From Streptomyces sp. YIM 121038 (GTDB lineage Bacteria > Actinomycetota > Actinomycetes > Streptomycetales > Streptomycetaceae), in NCBI RefSeq assembly GCF_006088715.1, contig NZ_CP030771.1, forward strand, positions 4,908,001 through 4,972,000: a stretch of DNA of 64,000 bases. Direction: 5' to 3'. The notes beneath the pieces were generated by a model. That model had not been told where the DNA came from. It ran no database searches and was given only the letters and a program-made list of their open reading frames with translations. Below, piece after piece: positions 48,984 through 57,123 of the stretch. Position 1 is the stretch's first letter. Each line of letters begins with the position of its first letter. Made by a program: the position numbers and the translations under genes.

Positions 48984-50714
48984 ATGAGCAATGCCACGGC
49001 CCAGGCCGGCGTCCAGGTCACCCCTGCCCAGTGGGACACCCTTCCCGTCGCCCAGCTGACCGCCCACCCCGGCAACGTCCGCGACATCAAGGTCCCCGCC
49101 AAGTTCCAGGCCGACATCAAGGCCAACGGCGTGCAGGAGCCGCTGTACGTGGTCCGTACCCACGGCGACGTGCCGCAGGTGATAGACGGCTTCCGGCGGC
49201 TGGCCGCCGCCGTCGCCGCCGGACTGGAGACCGTGCCGTTCACGGCCCGCCCGGTCATCCGTATCGACGCGCTCACCCCGCACCCCCAGAACGCCCGCGA
49301 GGAACTCGACATCAACGCCGCGTTCGTCGAGTCGCTCCGCTCCGAGGGGTGCCGCGTCCCGGTCAAGGTCCAGAGGCTGGACGGGGGAGTCGTCCAGGTC
49401 AACGACGGGAACCGGCGGTTCTTCGGGGCCCAGGAGGCAGGACTTACCCACCTCCCGTACGAGTGGGACGACGACGACCGCGACGCGGCCGGGCAGTTCC
49501 TCGACATGATCACCACAGCCCAGCACCGCAAGGCGCTCAGCCACGGCGAGATGACCGCCGCCATGTTCAGCGCGTCCGAGGCGGGCGCCCAGGTGGGCCG
49601 CATCGCCAAGGCGGCCGGGGTCCGGCAGAAGGACGTCAAGGCCGTCGTCAAGGTCAAGGGCGACAAGGCTCTGAGCGACGCCGTCGCCAGCGGCACCTAC
49701 GCGTGGACGTTCGATCAGCTTGCCGCCCTGTCGGAGTTCGCGGACGACGCCGAGGCGCTCGCGACGATCACCGAGGCCGCCGAGGAGGCCGAGGACGACG
49801 ACGCCGACGAAGTCGATTGGGCAATCCGGATCGAGCGGACCAAGCGCGAGAAGCGCGCGAAGGCCGGGGCTCACCGCGCCGAGCTGGAGAAGGCCGGGCA
49901 GAAGGTCCGGGACATGGCGGAACTGTCCGACCGGGCTACCCCGGTATGGCGGCTCAAGACCCCGGACGGGGGGCGCATCACGGCCGAGGGGCACGCGGAG
50001 TGCAAGGGGCAGGTGTGGGTACTGGAGGACGCCGAGGACGAGCAGCTCAAGCCGTACTGCACCTCCCCCGCCCTGTACGGCCACGCCGAGCCCGGCAGCC
50101 CCATGGGCGGCAGCGGCAAGAGCACCGCCCAGAAGGAGGCGGAGAAGGTGGCCCGCGCCGCCGTCAAGAAGGGCAACCTTGAATGGGACGCCGCCGAGAC
50201 CCGCCGCCGCGAGTGGCTCACGGATCTGATCAAGCGCCGCAACCTCCCCAAGGACACCACCAACACCTTGATCGGCCACGTCAACGCGGCATTGCTCGGA
50301 GGGACTTGGGGAATCTGCGACGATCTCAACAAGGAGCCCACCACCAACATCCTGGCGGGTCTGCTCGGCCTCACCGGCGACAAGGCGAAGCACCGCACGG
50401 ACTTCCCCGAGCACGTCGCAAAGGACCCCCGCCGGGCCCCTCAGCTCCAGTTCGCCGCCGTCGCCGCCGTCCGCGAGAAGAACGCCCCCCGGGCGGCATG
50501 GCGCACCGACGACCAGCGTGCCCCCTGGTACAGGACCCCCACCGGCAAGTGGTTCGCGATCCTCGAAGCACTCGGGTACCAGCTCACCCCGATTGAGCAG
50601 TCCGTGAAGGACAACGAGCCGTACGACCCGAACAAGAAGAAGCGCGCCGCGATCACCGCCGCCGAGCCCGAGCAGGCCGACCAGGCGCCCGCCGACGACG
50701 CAGCCGCCGCCTAA
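48984..50714 (+). CDS. ParB-like protein with two ParB N-terminal-type domains
   Basis: A 576-residue protein from ATG 48984. Domain 1 (LTAHPGNVRDIKVPAKFQ, ending VIDGFRRLAAAVAAGL) and domain 2 (LTPHPQNAREELDINAAF, ending VNDGNRRFFGAQEAGL) each show the ParB pattern with the G-x-RR box. Then a helix-turn-helix region (KAAGVRQKDVKAVVKVKGDK), an acidic/basic coiled coil and a C-terminal domain with an unknown fold. Plasmid leading regions often carry ParB-like nucleases or CTPases. Not the chromosomal ParB: length and order differ. Confidence 0.82.
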   Translation: MSNATAQAGVQVTPAQWDTLPVAQLTAHPGNVRDIKVPAKFQADIKANGVQEPLYVVRTHGDVPQVIDGFRRLAAAVAAGLETVPFTARPVIRIDALTPHPQNAREELDINAAFVESLRSEGCRVPVKVQRLDGGVVQVNDGNRRFFGAQEAGLTHLPYEWDDDDRDAAGQFLDMITTAQHRKALSHGEMTAAMFSASEAGAQVGRIAKAAGVRQKDVKAVVKVKGDKALSDAVASGTYAWTFDQLAALSEFADDAEALATITEAAEEAEDDDADEVDWAIRIERTKREKRAKAGAHRAELEKAGQKVRDMAELSDRATPVWRLKTPDGGRITAEGHAECKGQVWVLEDAEDEQLKPYCTSPALYGHAEPGSPMGGSGKSTAQKEAEKVARAAVKKGNLEWDAAETRRREWLTDLIKRRNLPKDTTNTLIGHVNAALLGGTWGICDDLNKEPTTNILAGLLGLTGDKAKHRTDFPEHVAKDPRRAPQLQFAAVAAVREKNAPRAAWRTDDQRAPWYRTPTGKWFAILEALGYQLTPIEQSVKDNEPYDPNKKKRAAITAAEPEQADQAPADDAAAA

Positions 50715-50732
50715 GACCCTCAGCCGCACGAC

Positions 50733-50762
50733 GCCGGGGCGGGATGACCCGCCCGCCCCGGC
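50733..50762. terminator. Intergenic GC hairpin
   Basis: A perfect 11-bp stem GCCGGGGCGGG with an 8-base loop, 19 bases after the ParB-like stop. Confidence 0.6.
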
Positions 50763-50780
50763 CGCCCCAGGAGCCCCACA

Positions 50781-51203
50781 GTGACCCGTACAGCCCCGTT
50801 CGAGACCCTCACCGACGACCACGGTTGTGGCTGCATCCCCGCCCCCGCCGAGCCCGACCCGAGCACCACGGCCGACATCATGCAGGCCCGCGCGATTGCG
50901 GCCGGTCTCGCGGAGTTCGGTATCGGGCCCGCCCGCTGGAGCGCCGCCTACGACCACGAGGCCGCCGCCGTCGTCCTACGGGTGGACACCCCGCGCGGGC
51001 TGTACGCACTCGCCATCCCCGCCCCCGGCCAGCCGTTCCCCGTCCGCCACCGGGGCGAGCGCATCGGAGCCCTTGACTGCCGCCGCACCTACGGCACCGC
51101 CGACAGCTACACCGCCGCCCTGTTCGCCGCGTTCCTCCGGGACCGCGCCGCACTGGAAATCCCCGGCCGCGACGCTTTCCCTTTGCCTCGAAACATGGTT
51201 TAA
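50781..51203 (+). CDS. Hypothetical protein ending in the next promoter
   Basis: A 140-residue protein from GTG 50781 with CAGGAG nine bases upstream. An N-terminal GCGCIPAPAEP segment and an alpha/beta core (YDHEAAAVVLRVDTPRGLYA, HRGERIGALDCRRTYG) are seen. Its last residues (PRNMV) and stop codon TAA are encoded by the AAACATGG and TTTAAT bases of cassette C. No family recognised. Confidence 0.65.
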   Translation: MTRTAPFETLTDDHGCGCIPAPAEPDPSTTADIMQARAIAAGLAEFGIGPARWSAAYDHEAAAVVLRVDTPRGLYALAIPAPGQPFPVRHRGERIGALDCRRTYGTADSYTAALFAAFLRDRAALEIPGRDAFPLPRNMV

Positions 51204-51323
51204 TTAATGGTGTCGGAGGGGGAGGGCAACACCCCCTCCGACCACCGGGCCGCACGCGGCCCGCCAGGTCCGGCCGAACGCGGAGGGCAACCCGCCCGGC
51301 CGGGCGCTCAACTTCTCTCACCA
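51191..51323 (+). promoter_or_regulatory. Promoter-leader cassette C
   Basis: AAACATGG-TTTAAT is intact (-10 at 51199-51204) but no good -35 is present (TTTCCC at the expected place). Hairpin 1 (51209-51246) has loop AGGGCAACA (51223-51231). A GGGCCG/CGGCCC hairpin is at 51247-51262, and a degenerate second loop, GCGG-AGGGCAAC-CCGC, at 51280-51295. CTCTCACCA is at 51315-51323. Confidence 0.8.
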
Positions 51324-51338
51324 GATGGAGCACCCACG

Positions 51339-52565
51339 ATGATCAGCGCAGCCATGCGTTTCGACGTGCCCGCCACGTCCGCCAACCACGTCCGTCAGCT
51401 TGTCGAGGCCACCAACACCCGCGCCGCCGTCCACGGGCTCACGGCCTACTCGCTCGATATCTCCGCGCCGTTCCTCGCGGACTACAAGGACCCGTTCGAC
51501 GGCCGGGTTGTCGGCCAGCGTTCCATGGTCACCGTGACGGTCTTCGGGGAGATCCCGCGTCACAGCGGCTGGACCGTCGTGGCCCGGCTGGACCACGACG
51601 AGGAGGGCGAGACGCTCCTCAGCCTCTTCCCCGGACTGCCCGAGCAGCTTGCCGCCGAGGCGAGCGCACAGCGCGTGATCGCGAACTTCTGCCACGGCTG
51701 CAAGGTCGCCCGCCACCGGACCGCGACCTACCTTGCCCGCCACGACAGCGGCGAGTACCGGCAGTTGGGCACCACGTGCGTGGAGCCGTACACCGGACTG
51801 CCCATCAAGGGCCTTGAGGCACTGTGGCGCTTCGGCAAGCTGAAGGACTCCGATTGGGACGACGACAGCGGCGAGCAGGGATACCCCGCCGACCTCCGGA
51901 TCCCGGTGGCCGAGGTACTCCGGGTGACCGCCGCCATCGTCGCCCAGGACGGCCGTTACTACAGCCGCGCCGAGGAGTGGAAGAAGACCCAGCCGACCGC
52001 CGACGGCGTCGAGGCGTATTTCTTCAGCCGCAAGGCCCCGGCCGAGTGGCGAGCCGGAATCGACGCCGAGCCCGACGCGACCGCCACGGCCGCCGCCGTC
52101 CGCGAGTGGGCCGTCCAGGGGTACGGCAGCCTGAACGACTACCGCCACAAGGTGGGTCAGTTGGCCAAGGTGGAGACGGTCGCGCCCCGCCACCTCCCCA
52201 CCCTCGTCTCCGCGATCGCGGGTTGGCACCGCGACCAGGAGAAGGCCGCCGCCGAGCGCGCCGCCCAGAACTCCCAGCCGCAGGGCACCAAAGGGGAGCG
52301 GCTCACCGTCACCGCCACCGTGACGACCGTGATCGAGCTGGAGGAGCGGTTCTACGGCTACCACGCCCAGCGCCGCCGCCTGATCAAGTTCCAGGACACC
52401 AGCGGCAACGTGTACGTCTGGTTCAGCAGCGCGGCCACCGTCCCCGACAAGGGCGACGAAGTCGAGTTGACCGGCACGGTCAAGGACCACAGCACCTACG
52501 GCGAGGTCACGCAGACCGTACTCACCCGGTGCCGCATCAAGGAGCGCGAGCTAGCCGCAGCGTGA
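51339..52565 (+). CDS. Hypothetical protein with Cys motif and OB-like C-terminus
   Basis: A 408-residue protein from ATG 51339. The N-terminal domain is alpha/beta (FDVPATSANHVRQLVEATNT). A possible zinc site follows near residue 110 (NFCHGCKVARHRTATYLARH, then LGTTCVEPYTG). The C-terminal 90 residues look like an OB-fold (TVTATVTTVIELEERFYGYH, then DTSGNVYVWFSS and DEVELTGTVKDHS), which often binds single-stranded DNA. A role in handling transferred strands is inference. Confidence 0.68.
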   Translation: MISAAMRFDVPATSANHVRQLVEATNTRAAVHGLTAYSLDISAPFLADYKDPFDGRVVGQRSMVTVTVFGEIPRHSGWTVVARLDHDEEGETLLSLFPGLPEQLAAEASAQRVIANFCHGCKVARHRTATYLARHDSGEYRQLGTTCVEPYTGLPIKGLEALWRFGKLKDSDWDDDSGEQGYPADLRIPVAEVLRVTAAIVAQDGRYYSRAEEWKKTQPTADGVEAYFFSRKAPAEWRAGIDAEPDATATAAAVREWAVQGYGSLNDYRHKVGQLAKVETVAPRHLPTLVSAIAGWHRDQEKAAAERAAQNSQPQGTKGERLTVTATVTTVIELEERFYGYHAQRRRLIKFQDTSGNVYVWFSSAATVPDKGDEVELTGTVKDHSTYGEVTQTVLTRCRIKERELAAA

Positions 52566-52937
52566 GCAGTCCGGCCGGGCGGGGGAAACCGCCGCCCGGC
52601 CGGACCCCGGCCGCCGGGGCCGTGGCGTGGGCGGCATCGAGCCGCCCCCACCACGCACGCCAACCGCCGGCGAACCCACAGAGCCAGTGGCGGCCGTCGC
52701 ACCGGAACGCAAGAAGGACGTCCCGCGGGGACGGCTCAGCGCGGCCCGGCTCGCGTCCGGCCGGAGCGTCCAGGCCGCAGGCGGCCCTCCCGCCCCGTCC
52801 GGACGCCGGGCCAAGGGCGTGCCCTGCGGGCACGACGGCACTGTCCGTCGCGCTCCGCGCGACCAAGGCGGCATCCCCAGGTCGGAGTGCGGCGCGCTCC
52901 CCGACCGCACCACCCAGACACCAACGAGGAACACCCC
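52566..52937 (+). promoter_or_regulatory. Structured 372-base leader without gene
   Basis: No credible gene. It starts with a perfect 14-bp hairpin (52569-52582 with 52592-52605, GTCCGGCCGGGCGG), then several shorter hairpins such as CGTCCCGCGGGGACG and GGGCGTGCCCTGCGGGCAC. It lacks the TTTAAT box and the AGGGCAACA loop but precedes a gene just as the cassettes do. Confidence 0.5.
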
Positions 52938-54050
52938 ATGTCCGAGAACGCGTGCGCCGCACGCCCGCAGGAACCGGGCGCCCCGTCGGGGGCGCCGTCC
53001 CCGCAGACCTGCCTCCAGGTCGCCAGGCAAGCCGCGATCCTGGCCGTCACCGCCGCCGACGACGCTATGACCGCCGTGTGCCACAGCCGATCCGGTGCCG
53101 CCGCCCGTCTGGAGGCGGTCATGCAAGCAGCTCACCAGGCAGCGGTCGAGGCCGAAAGCTGGGCCGACCGTGCCGAGGAGTACGCCGCCGATCCCGCCAT
53201 GCCGAGCAGCTCGCTGGCGTACTGCGCCCGAGAGGCTGTCGCCCACGCCGTCCGCGCCCAGTCGGCGGCCGGGGTCGCGGAGACGGCCGCCGACCTGCGG
53301 GCCGAGCTGGAGCGGAAGTTGACGGCGGCCGAGTACGCCGAGCGGGAGAGCGCCCGCCGCCGGGAAGAGGCTCAACAGGAAGCCGAGGAGCGGACCGCTA
53401 CTGGCATGGACCGCGAGAACCGCGACCGGGCGGCGCTGAACCGGCATCTTGCGGAACGGCACGTTGCCGAACTCGGCTGGACGGCCGGGCACGTCCGCGT
53501 GCTGGAGGCCGCCGAGACCGGCCGTCTGTACTGGCGAGGCGGGCGAGCCCGGCAGGCAGCACGACGCGGTGCTTGGGCCGGAGGCCGCAGGGTCAGCCGC
53601 GAGCGGACGCAGGCGCTGTACGCAGCACGGTTCCTTGTCGCCGTCCGCCAGGACGACGACACCCGCGTGCTCACCCCCAGCCCGATGGGCCAGGCCGCAC
53701 TGGAACTTGCGCGGCTGCACCCGGCCGGACTGCACGCCGCCGACCAGGCCGCCTACGAAGCTCGATTCGCCAAGGTCCGCCGACACCACAAGCGCCGCGA
53801 CGACCAGAAGGCCGCCGCCCGCCGCCTGCCGCCGCTGGAATCCAGCGCACGGCGGCTGTACCAGCGGCCGGTCACGCTCGCCGAGCAAGAAGTGCTTGCC
53901 GAGCGCGCAGCGGCCGACCAGTGGGAGGACGAAGGCGGCCACTGCCCGGGTGCAGGCACCCCCCGCCCCGCGTCCAGGACTATCAAGTCCGCTCCAGAAT
54001 CATGGAGTTGGGCGGAGATAGGTCCCGCGGTGCAGCCCGCCTTGTGGTGA
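52938..54050 (+). CDS. Hypothetical Ala-rich helical protein
   Basis: A 370-residue protein from ATG 52938 after GAGGAAC. Residues 15-180 are almost all helical, Ala/Glu/Arg-rich, with Cys in HSRSGAA and CARE segments. A winged-helix-like region follows (LGWTAGHVRVLEAAETGRLY, then ALYAARFLVAVRQDDDTRVL). The basic tail KVRRHHKRRDDQKAAARRL suggests DNA binding. No family recognised. Confidence 0.62.
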   Translation: MSENACAARPQEPGAPSGAPSPQTCLQVARQAAILAVTAADDAMTAVCHSRSGAAARLEAVMQAAHQAAVEAESWADRAEEYAADPAMPSSSLAYCAREAVAHAVRAQSAAGVAETAADLRAELERKLTAAEYAERESARRREEAQQEAEERTATGMDRENRDRAALNRHLAERHVAELGWTAGHVRVLEAAETGRLYWRGGRARQAARRGAWAGGRRVSRERTQALYAARFLVAVRQDDDTRVLTPSPMGQAALELARLHPAGLHAADQAAYEARFAKVRRHHKRRDDQKAAARRLPPLESSARRLYQRPVTLAEQEVLAERAAADQWEDEGGHCPGAGTPRPASRTIKSAPESWSWAEIGPAVQPALW

Positions 54051-54057
54051 TGCCGGG

Positions 54058-54412
54058 CGCCGGCGTTAGAGCTTGATGCCTCCGGCGGGTCCTCCTCGGA
54101 GGGGGAGGGGGCCGGTCGGTTGGGTGCGGCGTCGTTGTGGTTGAGGTGGTGGGGGCGGGGTTCCCTCCTCGATCGGCCGTCCCAGCTTCGCGCACCGCGC
54201 CGCAGGGGTGTGCAGTCGTTCGTCCGGGTCCGGGACTTTCCTCGTACCTCAGAAAGTCCCGGCTTCCGGGCGCTCCACCGCACACCCCTGCACCACGGCA
54301 CGCCGGGGCAGTGCCGTCCGACCGAGGAGGGAACCCCGCCCCGGGCCCCGTTGTGGCCGAGGCCCCAGCCCAGCCGGACCCGGAGCGCGCGGAAAAGTCC
54401 AGGTCAGAGCCC
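54058..54412 (+). repeat. 355-bp direct repeat, copy 2
   Basis: Perfect copy of 46430-46784, just after the gene ending at 54050 and just before cassette D. The divergence begins sharply at 54413, in the same place where copy 1 runs into cassette A. Confidence 0.93.
54152..54342. repeat. 191-bp nested palindrome, copy 2
   Basis: Identical to 46524-46714: outer arms of 20 bp, middle arms of 12 bp and inner arms of 11 bp. Confidence 0.9.
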
Positions 54413-54421
54413 ATATCCAGG

Positions 54422-54527
54422 TTGACCCGGACCCTGAAACATGGTTTAATTAGTGATGCCGGAAGGGGAGGGCAACACCCCAGCCGGCCCCGGAGCCGCG
54501 CCATCCCGGCACGGCCAACTCTCACCA
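54422..54527 (+). promoter_or_regulatory. Promoter-leader cassette D
   Basis: -35 TTGACC (54422-54427), 17-base spacer, -10 TTTAAT (54445-54450). Hairpin 1 (54455-54491) reads GATGCCGG...CCGGCCCC: a T-to-C change is matched by A-to-G in the other arm, while the loop AGGGCAACA (54469-54477) is unchanged. CTCTCACCA is at 54519-54527. Confidence 0.86.
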
Positions 54528-54538
54528 GGAGAACCGTC

Positions 54539-55171
54539 ATGGAGCAGAAGCCTTCCGTCGTCGCGCTCGCGCACACCATCGCCCTCGCACTGAACGGCGA
54601 CTGGCGACCCGAGCAGGTCGGGTACGGGGCGGAGAGCTATACGCACGCCGCAGCGCTCATCCACCCCGACGGCCCGGTACTCCACCTCTCCGAGCGGTGG
54701 GACGAGCCCGGTTACCTCCAGGTCCGAGGGGCGTTCCCCGTCACCTCCTACCCGTTCCGGCGCGGCGACCGCGACAGCCTCAAGGTCACCATGGAGGACA
54801 CCCCCCAAGCCGTCGCCGCCCTCATTGAGGAACGCCTCATGCCCGGCTACCGCGACGCGTTCGGCAGGGTCGAGGAGTACAACGCCGAGGAAGCCGAGAT
54901 GCGCGAGCAGGTCGAGGGAATGGCCCGCGACTTCTCCGACCGGCTCCCCGGAGCCCGCACCAGGGTGGACGGCACCAACGCCATGGTCACCCTTGAACTG
55001 GAGCCCGGAGACATCCGCATCGGTATCGAAGGGGGCAAGGTAGACATCCTCCTGAGTGACGCCCCGGCGATCATCGCCGACGCCGTTGTATTCGCGATCA
55101 GCCGATTCCTGCCCCATGTCCAGACCCCCGCCGACGAGCACGGGCGCCCCGTCGGGTACTGCGCGCACTGA
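54539..55171 (+). CDS. Hypothetical protein
   Basis: A 210-residue protein from ATG 54539 after CCAGGAGAAC. N-terminal half: PSVVALAHTIALALNGDWRP and a beta region (VLHLSERWDEPGYLQVRGAF). Middle: an acidic helix (EEYNAEEAEMREQVEGMARD). The end has a DILLSDAPAIIADAVVFAIS helix. No family recognised. It heads the transcript from cassette D and is followed by 55229. Confidence 0.68.
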   Translation: MEQKPSVVALAHTIALALNGDWRPEQVGYGAESYTHAAALIHPDGPVLHLSERWDEPGYLQVRGAFPVTSYPFRRGDRDSLKVTMEDTPQAVAALIEERLMPGYRDAFGRVEEYNAEEAEMREQVEGMARDFSDRLPGARTRVDGTNAMVTLELEPGDIRIGIEGGKVDILLSDAPAIIADAVVFAISRFLPHVQTPADEHGRPVGYCAH

Positions 55172-55228
55172 CCAGCGAGCGGGGGCGCTCCGGCGTCCCC
55201 GTCCTCCCCCTGCACCAGAAAGACCGCC

Positions 55229-55588
55229 ATGAGCGCAGACCTCTACGTCATCACGCCCGGATGGACCGTCCAGGCCCCCTACGTCCGCACAACGCTCCGC
55301 CGAGCCCTTGAACTCCAGTCCGCACAGAACGTGTGGAGCGGCACCGAGCACATCAGCAACGCGCGCGGCCTACTCCACGGCGACGAACTCCCCGACTCCG
55401 GCCGGTGGGCGCTCAACCGATCCCAACTCACCACCCTTGTCATCGCGCTGAAGTGGCGCCGGGCCAAGCGAGGCACATGGGAGGCGACCACCCCGCCCGA
55501 CGTCATCGCCCATTACGAGGAGATCGAGGACGCCGTAACCCAGGCGTACCGGGCAGCCTGCCACGCCGAAGGCCGTTACTGGATCTAG
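55229..55588 (+). CDS. Hypothetical protein
   Basis: A 119-residue alpha/beta protein (MSADLYVITPGWTVQAPYVR) with a helix-rich end (VIAHYEEIEDAVTQAYRAAC). GCACCAGAAAGACC precedes the ATG. It stops four bases before the -35 of cassette E. No family recognised. Confidence 0.65.
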   Translation: MSADLYVITPGWTVQAPYVRTTLRRALELQSAQNVWSGTEHISNARGLLHGDELPDSGRWALNRSQLTTLVIALKWRRAKRGTWEATTPPDVIAHYEEIEDAVTQAYRAACHAEGRYWI

Positions 55589-55592
55589 AGGC

Positions 55593-55701
55593 TTGATCAA
55601 ACCCTAGAAACATGGTTTAATTAATGGTGTCGGAGGGGGAGGGCAACACCTCCTCCGACACCACGGGGCCGGTCGGCCCCGGTGCTCAGTCGATCTCACC
55701 A
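55593..55701 (+). promoter_or_regulatory. Promoter-leader cassette E
   Basis: -35 TTGATC (55593-55598), 17-base spacer, -10 TTTAAT (55616-55621). Hairpin 1 spans 55626-55662, with GGTGTCGG paired to CCGACACC, an inner GGGGG/CCTCC stem and loop AGGGCAACA (55640-55648). Hairpin 2 GGGGCC-GGTC-GGCCCC is at 55665-55680; the box reads ATCTCACCA at 55693-55701. Confidence 0.87.
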
Positions 55702-55714
55702 GGAGGAAACTGCC

Positions 55715-56590
55715 ATGGCCCGCAAGCCCAAGATGAGCCAGGACGAACGACGCGCCTACTCCGCGCAGATGCGCGCCGATCTCGAAGCCGTCATGGACCG
55801 CGCATACGTCGGCATGGTCGCCAGCGAGCAACTGTGGGCCGAGGTCATGCGCACCGCCGCCGTCCTCCCTGACCGCAGCCCGACCAACGTCGTCGCCATC
55901 GCAGCCCAGTGCCCCGGAACCACGCGCGTGCTCAGTGCCGGAGACTGGCGTAAGGCCGGTCGCCACCCCGCCAAGGGCTCCACCTCCCTCCGCATCTGGA
56001 CCCCGATCAAGCGCCGGTCGGCCGAGGCCGCCGAGGCGCCCGAAGGGCCCGGCGACGCCCAGCAGGCGCCCGCCGAGGGCGCCGCCGAGGACGGCCCCCG
56101 CAAGGTCTCCGGCTACAAGGCCGGACCCGTATTCGACATCACCCAGACCGAGGGCGACGACTACACGCACCCCGCACCCGCCGCACTCCCCGCCCCGGCC
56201 GTCCGCGATGTCCTGATCACGCAGTACCGCGAGACCTACGGCGAGGACCCCGAGACCGCCGGGGGATTCGACTTCACCCAGCACGCCCCGGACAACGCCG
56301 CCCGCATCCTCCTGTACGGCCACGCGTTCCGCCGCATCAACCCGGCCGATGCCCTGGTGCCGGACCAGCACGCCGCCGAAGTCGCGTCCGCCGCCCACGT
56401 CTCCGCCCTCATGCTCGGCATAGCCCCCGGACCGGCCGTCATGCCCCCGCTCGCGGGCATCATCACCGGCGACAAGAAGCCCCCCGTGCACGGGGCCGCA
56501 GTCCGCGCCATCGAGACCGGCCGCGCCATCGCGGACGCCGTCCGCCCGGCCGTCGAATCCGGCACCCGCGAACTTGCCATGATCGGTTGA
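55715..56590 (+). CDS. ArdC-like ssDNA-binding antirestriction protein
   Basis: A 291-residue protein from ATG 55715 with CAGGAGG upstream. Residues 50-150 match the ArdC N-terminal ssDNA-binding domain: NVVAIAAQCPGTTRVLSAGD, then WRKAGRHPAKGSTSLRIWTP, a linker, and GYKAGPVFDITQTEGDDY. The metallopeptidase half of full ArdC is absent; the C-terminal helices differ. ArdC protects incoming plasmid DNA from restriction, which suits a leading region. The stop codon overlaps the -35 of cassette F. Confidence 0.82.
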   Translation: MARKPKMSQDERRAYSAQMRADLEAVMDRAYVGMVASEQLWAEVMRTAAVLPDRSPTNVVAIAAQCPGTTRVLSAGDWRKAGRHPAKGSTSLRIWTPIKRRSAEAAEAPEGPGDAQQAPAEGAAEDGPRKVSGYKAGPVFDITQTEGDDYTHPAPAALPAPAVRDVLITQYRETYGEDPETAGGFDFTQHAPDNAARILLYGHAFRRINPADALVPDQHAAEVASAAHVSALMLGIAPGPAVMPPLAGIITGDKKPPVHGAAVRAIETGRAIADAVRPAVESGTRELAMIG

Positions 56591-56690
56591 CCGACCCCCT
56601 AAAACATGGTTTAATTAGTGGTGTCGGAAGGGGAGGGCAACACCCCGACCGACACCACACCGGGGCCAACCAGCCCCGCCCCTCTCACCA
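56587..56690 (+). promoter_or_regulatory. Promoter-leader cassette F
   Basis: -35 TTGACC (56587-56592, overlapping the previous TGA), 17-base spacer, -10 TTTAAT (56610-56615). Hairpin 1 spans 56620-56656 with loop AGGGCAACA (56634-56642); hairpin 2 GGGGC...GCCCC at 56662-56677; CTCTCACCA at 56682-56690. Confidence 0.87.
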
Positions 56691-56703
56691 AAAGGAACAC
56701 GCG

Positions 56704-57123
56704 ATGACCACCGCCACGCAGACCACGAAGCCCACCGTCCAGGACTTCCCCACCGCCACGCTCGTACTGGCCGGACCCTGGTTCCAGGGCCATCAGCTCG
56801 ACGCCCGCCCCGCCATCGTCGTCGGCCCCTTCGGCGAGCCGGAGACCACGACGACCGTCCTGGTCTGGTACTTCACTATCGGCGCCCCCGAGCCCGGCGA
56901 CAGCGTCCAGGCCATGTTCCCCAACGAACTTGTGCCGCTGGACGACACCTTGACCACGATGCACGCGGGCACGTTCAAGGACCTCATGGTCAGTCTGCGG
57001 CGGGGCCGGTTTGCCTACGACCACGGAGACGCGCTCCGCGCCGCAGTGCTCCAGGCATGGCGCGAGCGGGCCGGTCTGGCCGACGCCGCCCCGGAAACGG
57101 GCTACACGCTCCACCGCAGCTGA
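56704..57123 (+). CDS. Hypothetical protein
   Basis: A 139-residue protein from ATG 56704 after AAAAGGAAC. Beta-rich first half (TATLVLAGPWFQGHQLDARP, TTTVLVWYFTIGAPEPGDS) and a helical end. No family recognised. The only gene between cassettes F and G. Confidence 0.66.
   Translation: MTTATQTTKPTVQDFPTATLVLAGPWFQGHQLDARPAIVVGPFGEPETTTTVLVWYFTIGAPEPGDSVQAMFPNELVPLDDTLTTMHAGTFKDLMVSLRRGRFAYDHGDALRAAVLQAWRERAGLADAAPETGYTLHRS

Noticed and set aside
52569..52605. A ninth AGGGCAACA-type hairpin
   Set aside because: The stem is perfect but the loop is GGGAAACCG and not AGGGCAACA, so it was listed only as a GC hairpin in the structured leader.
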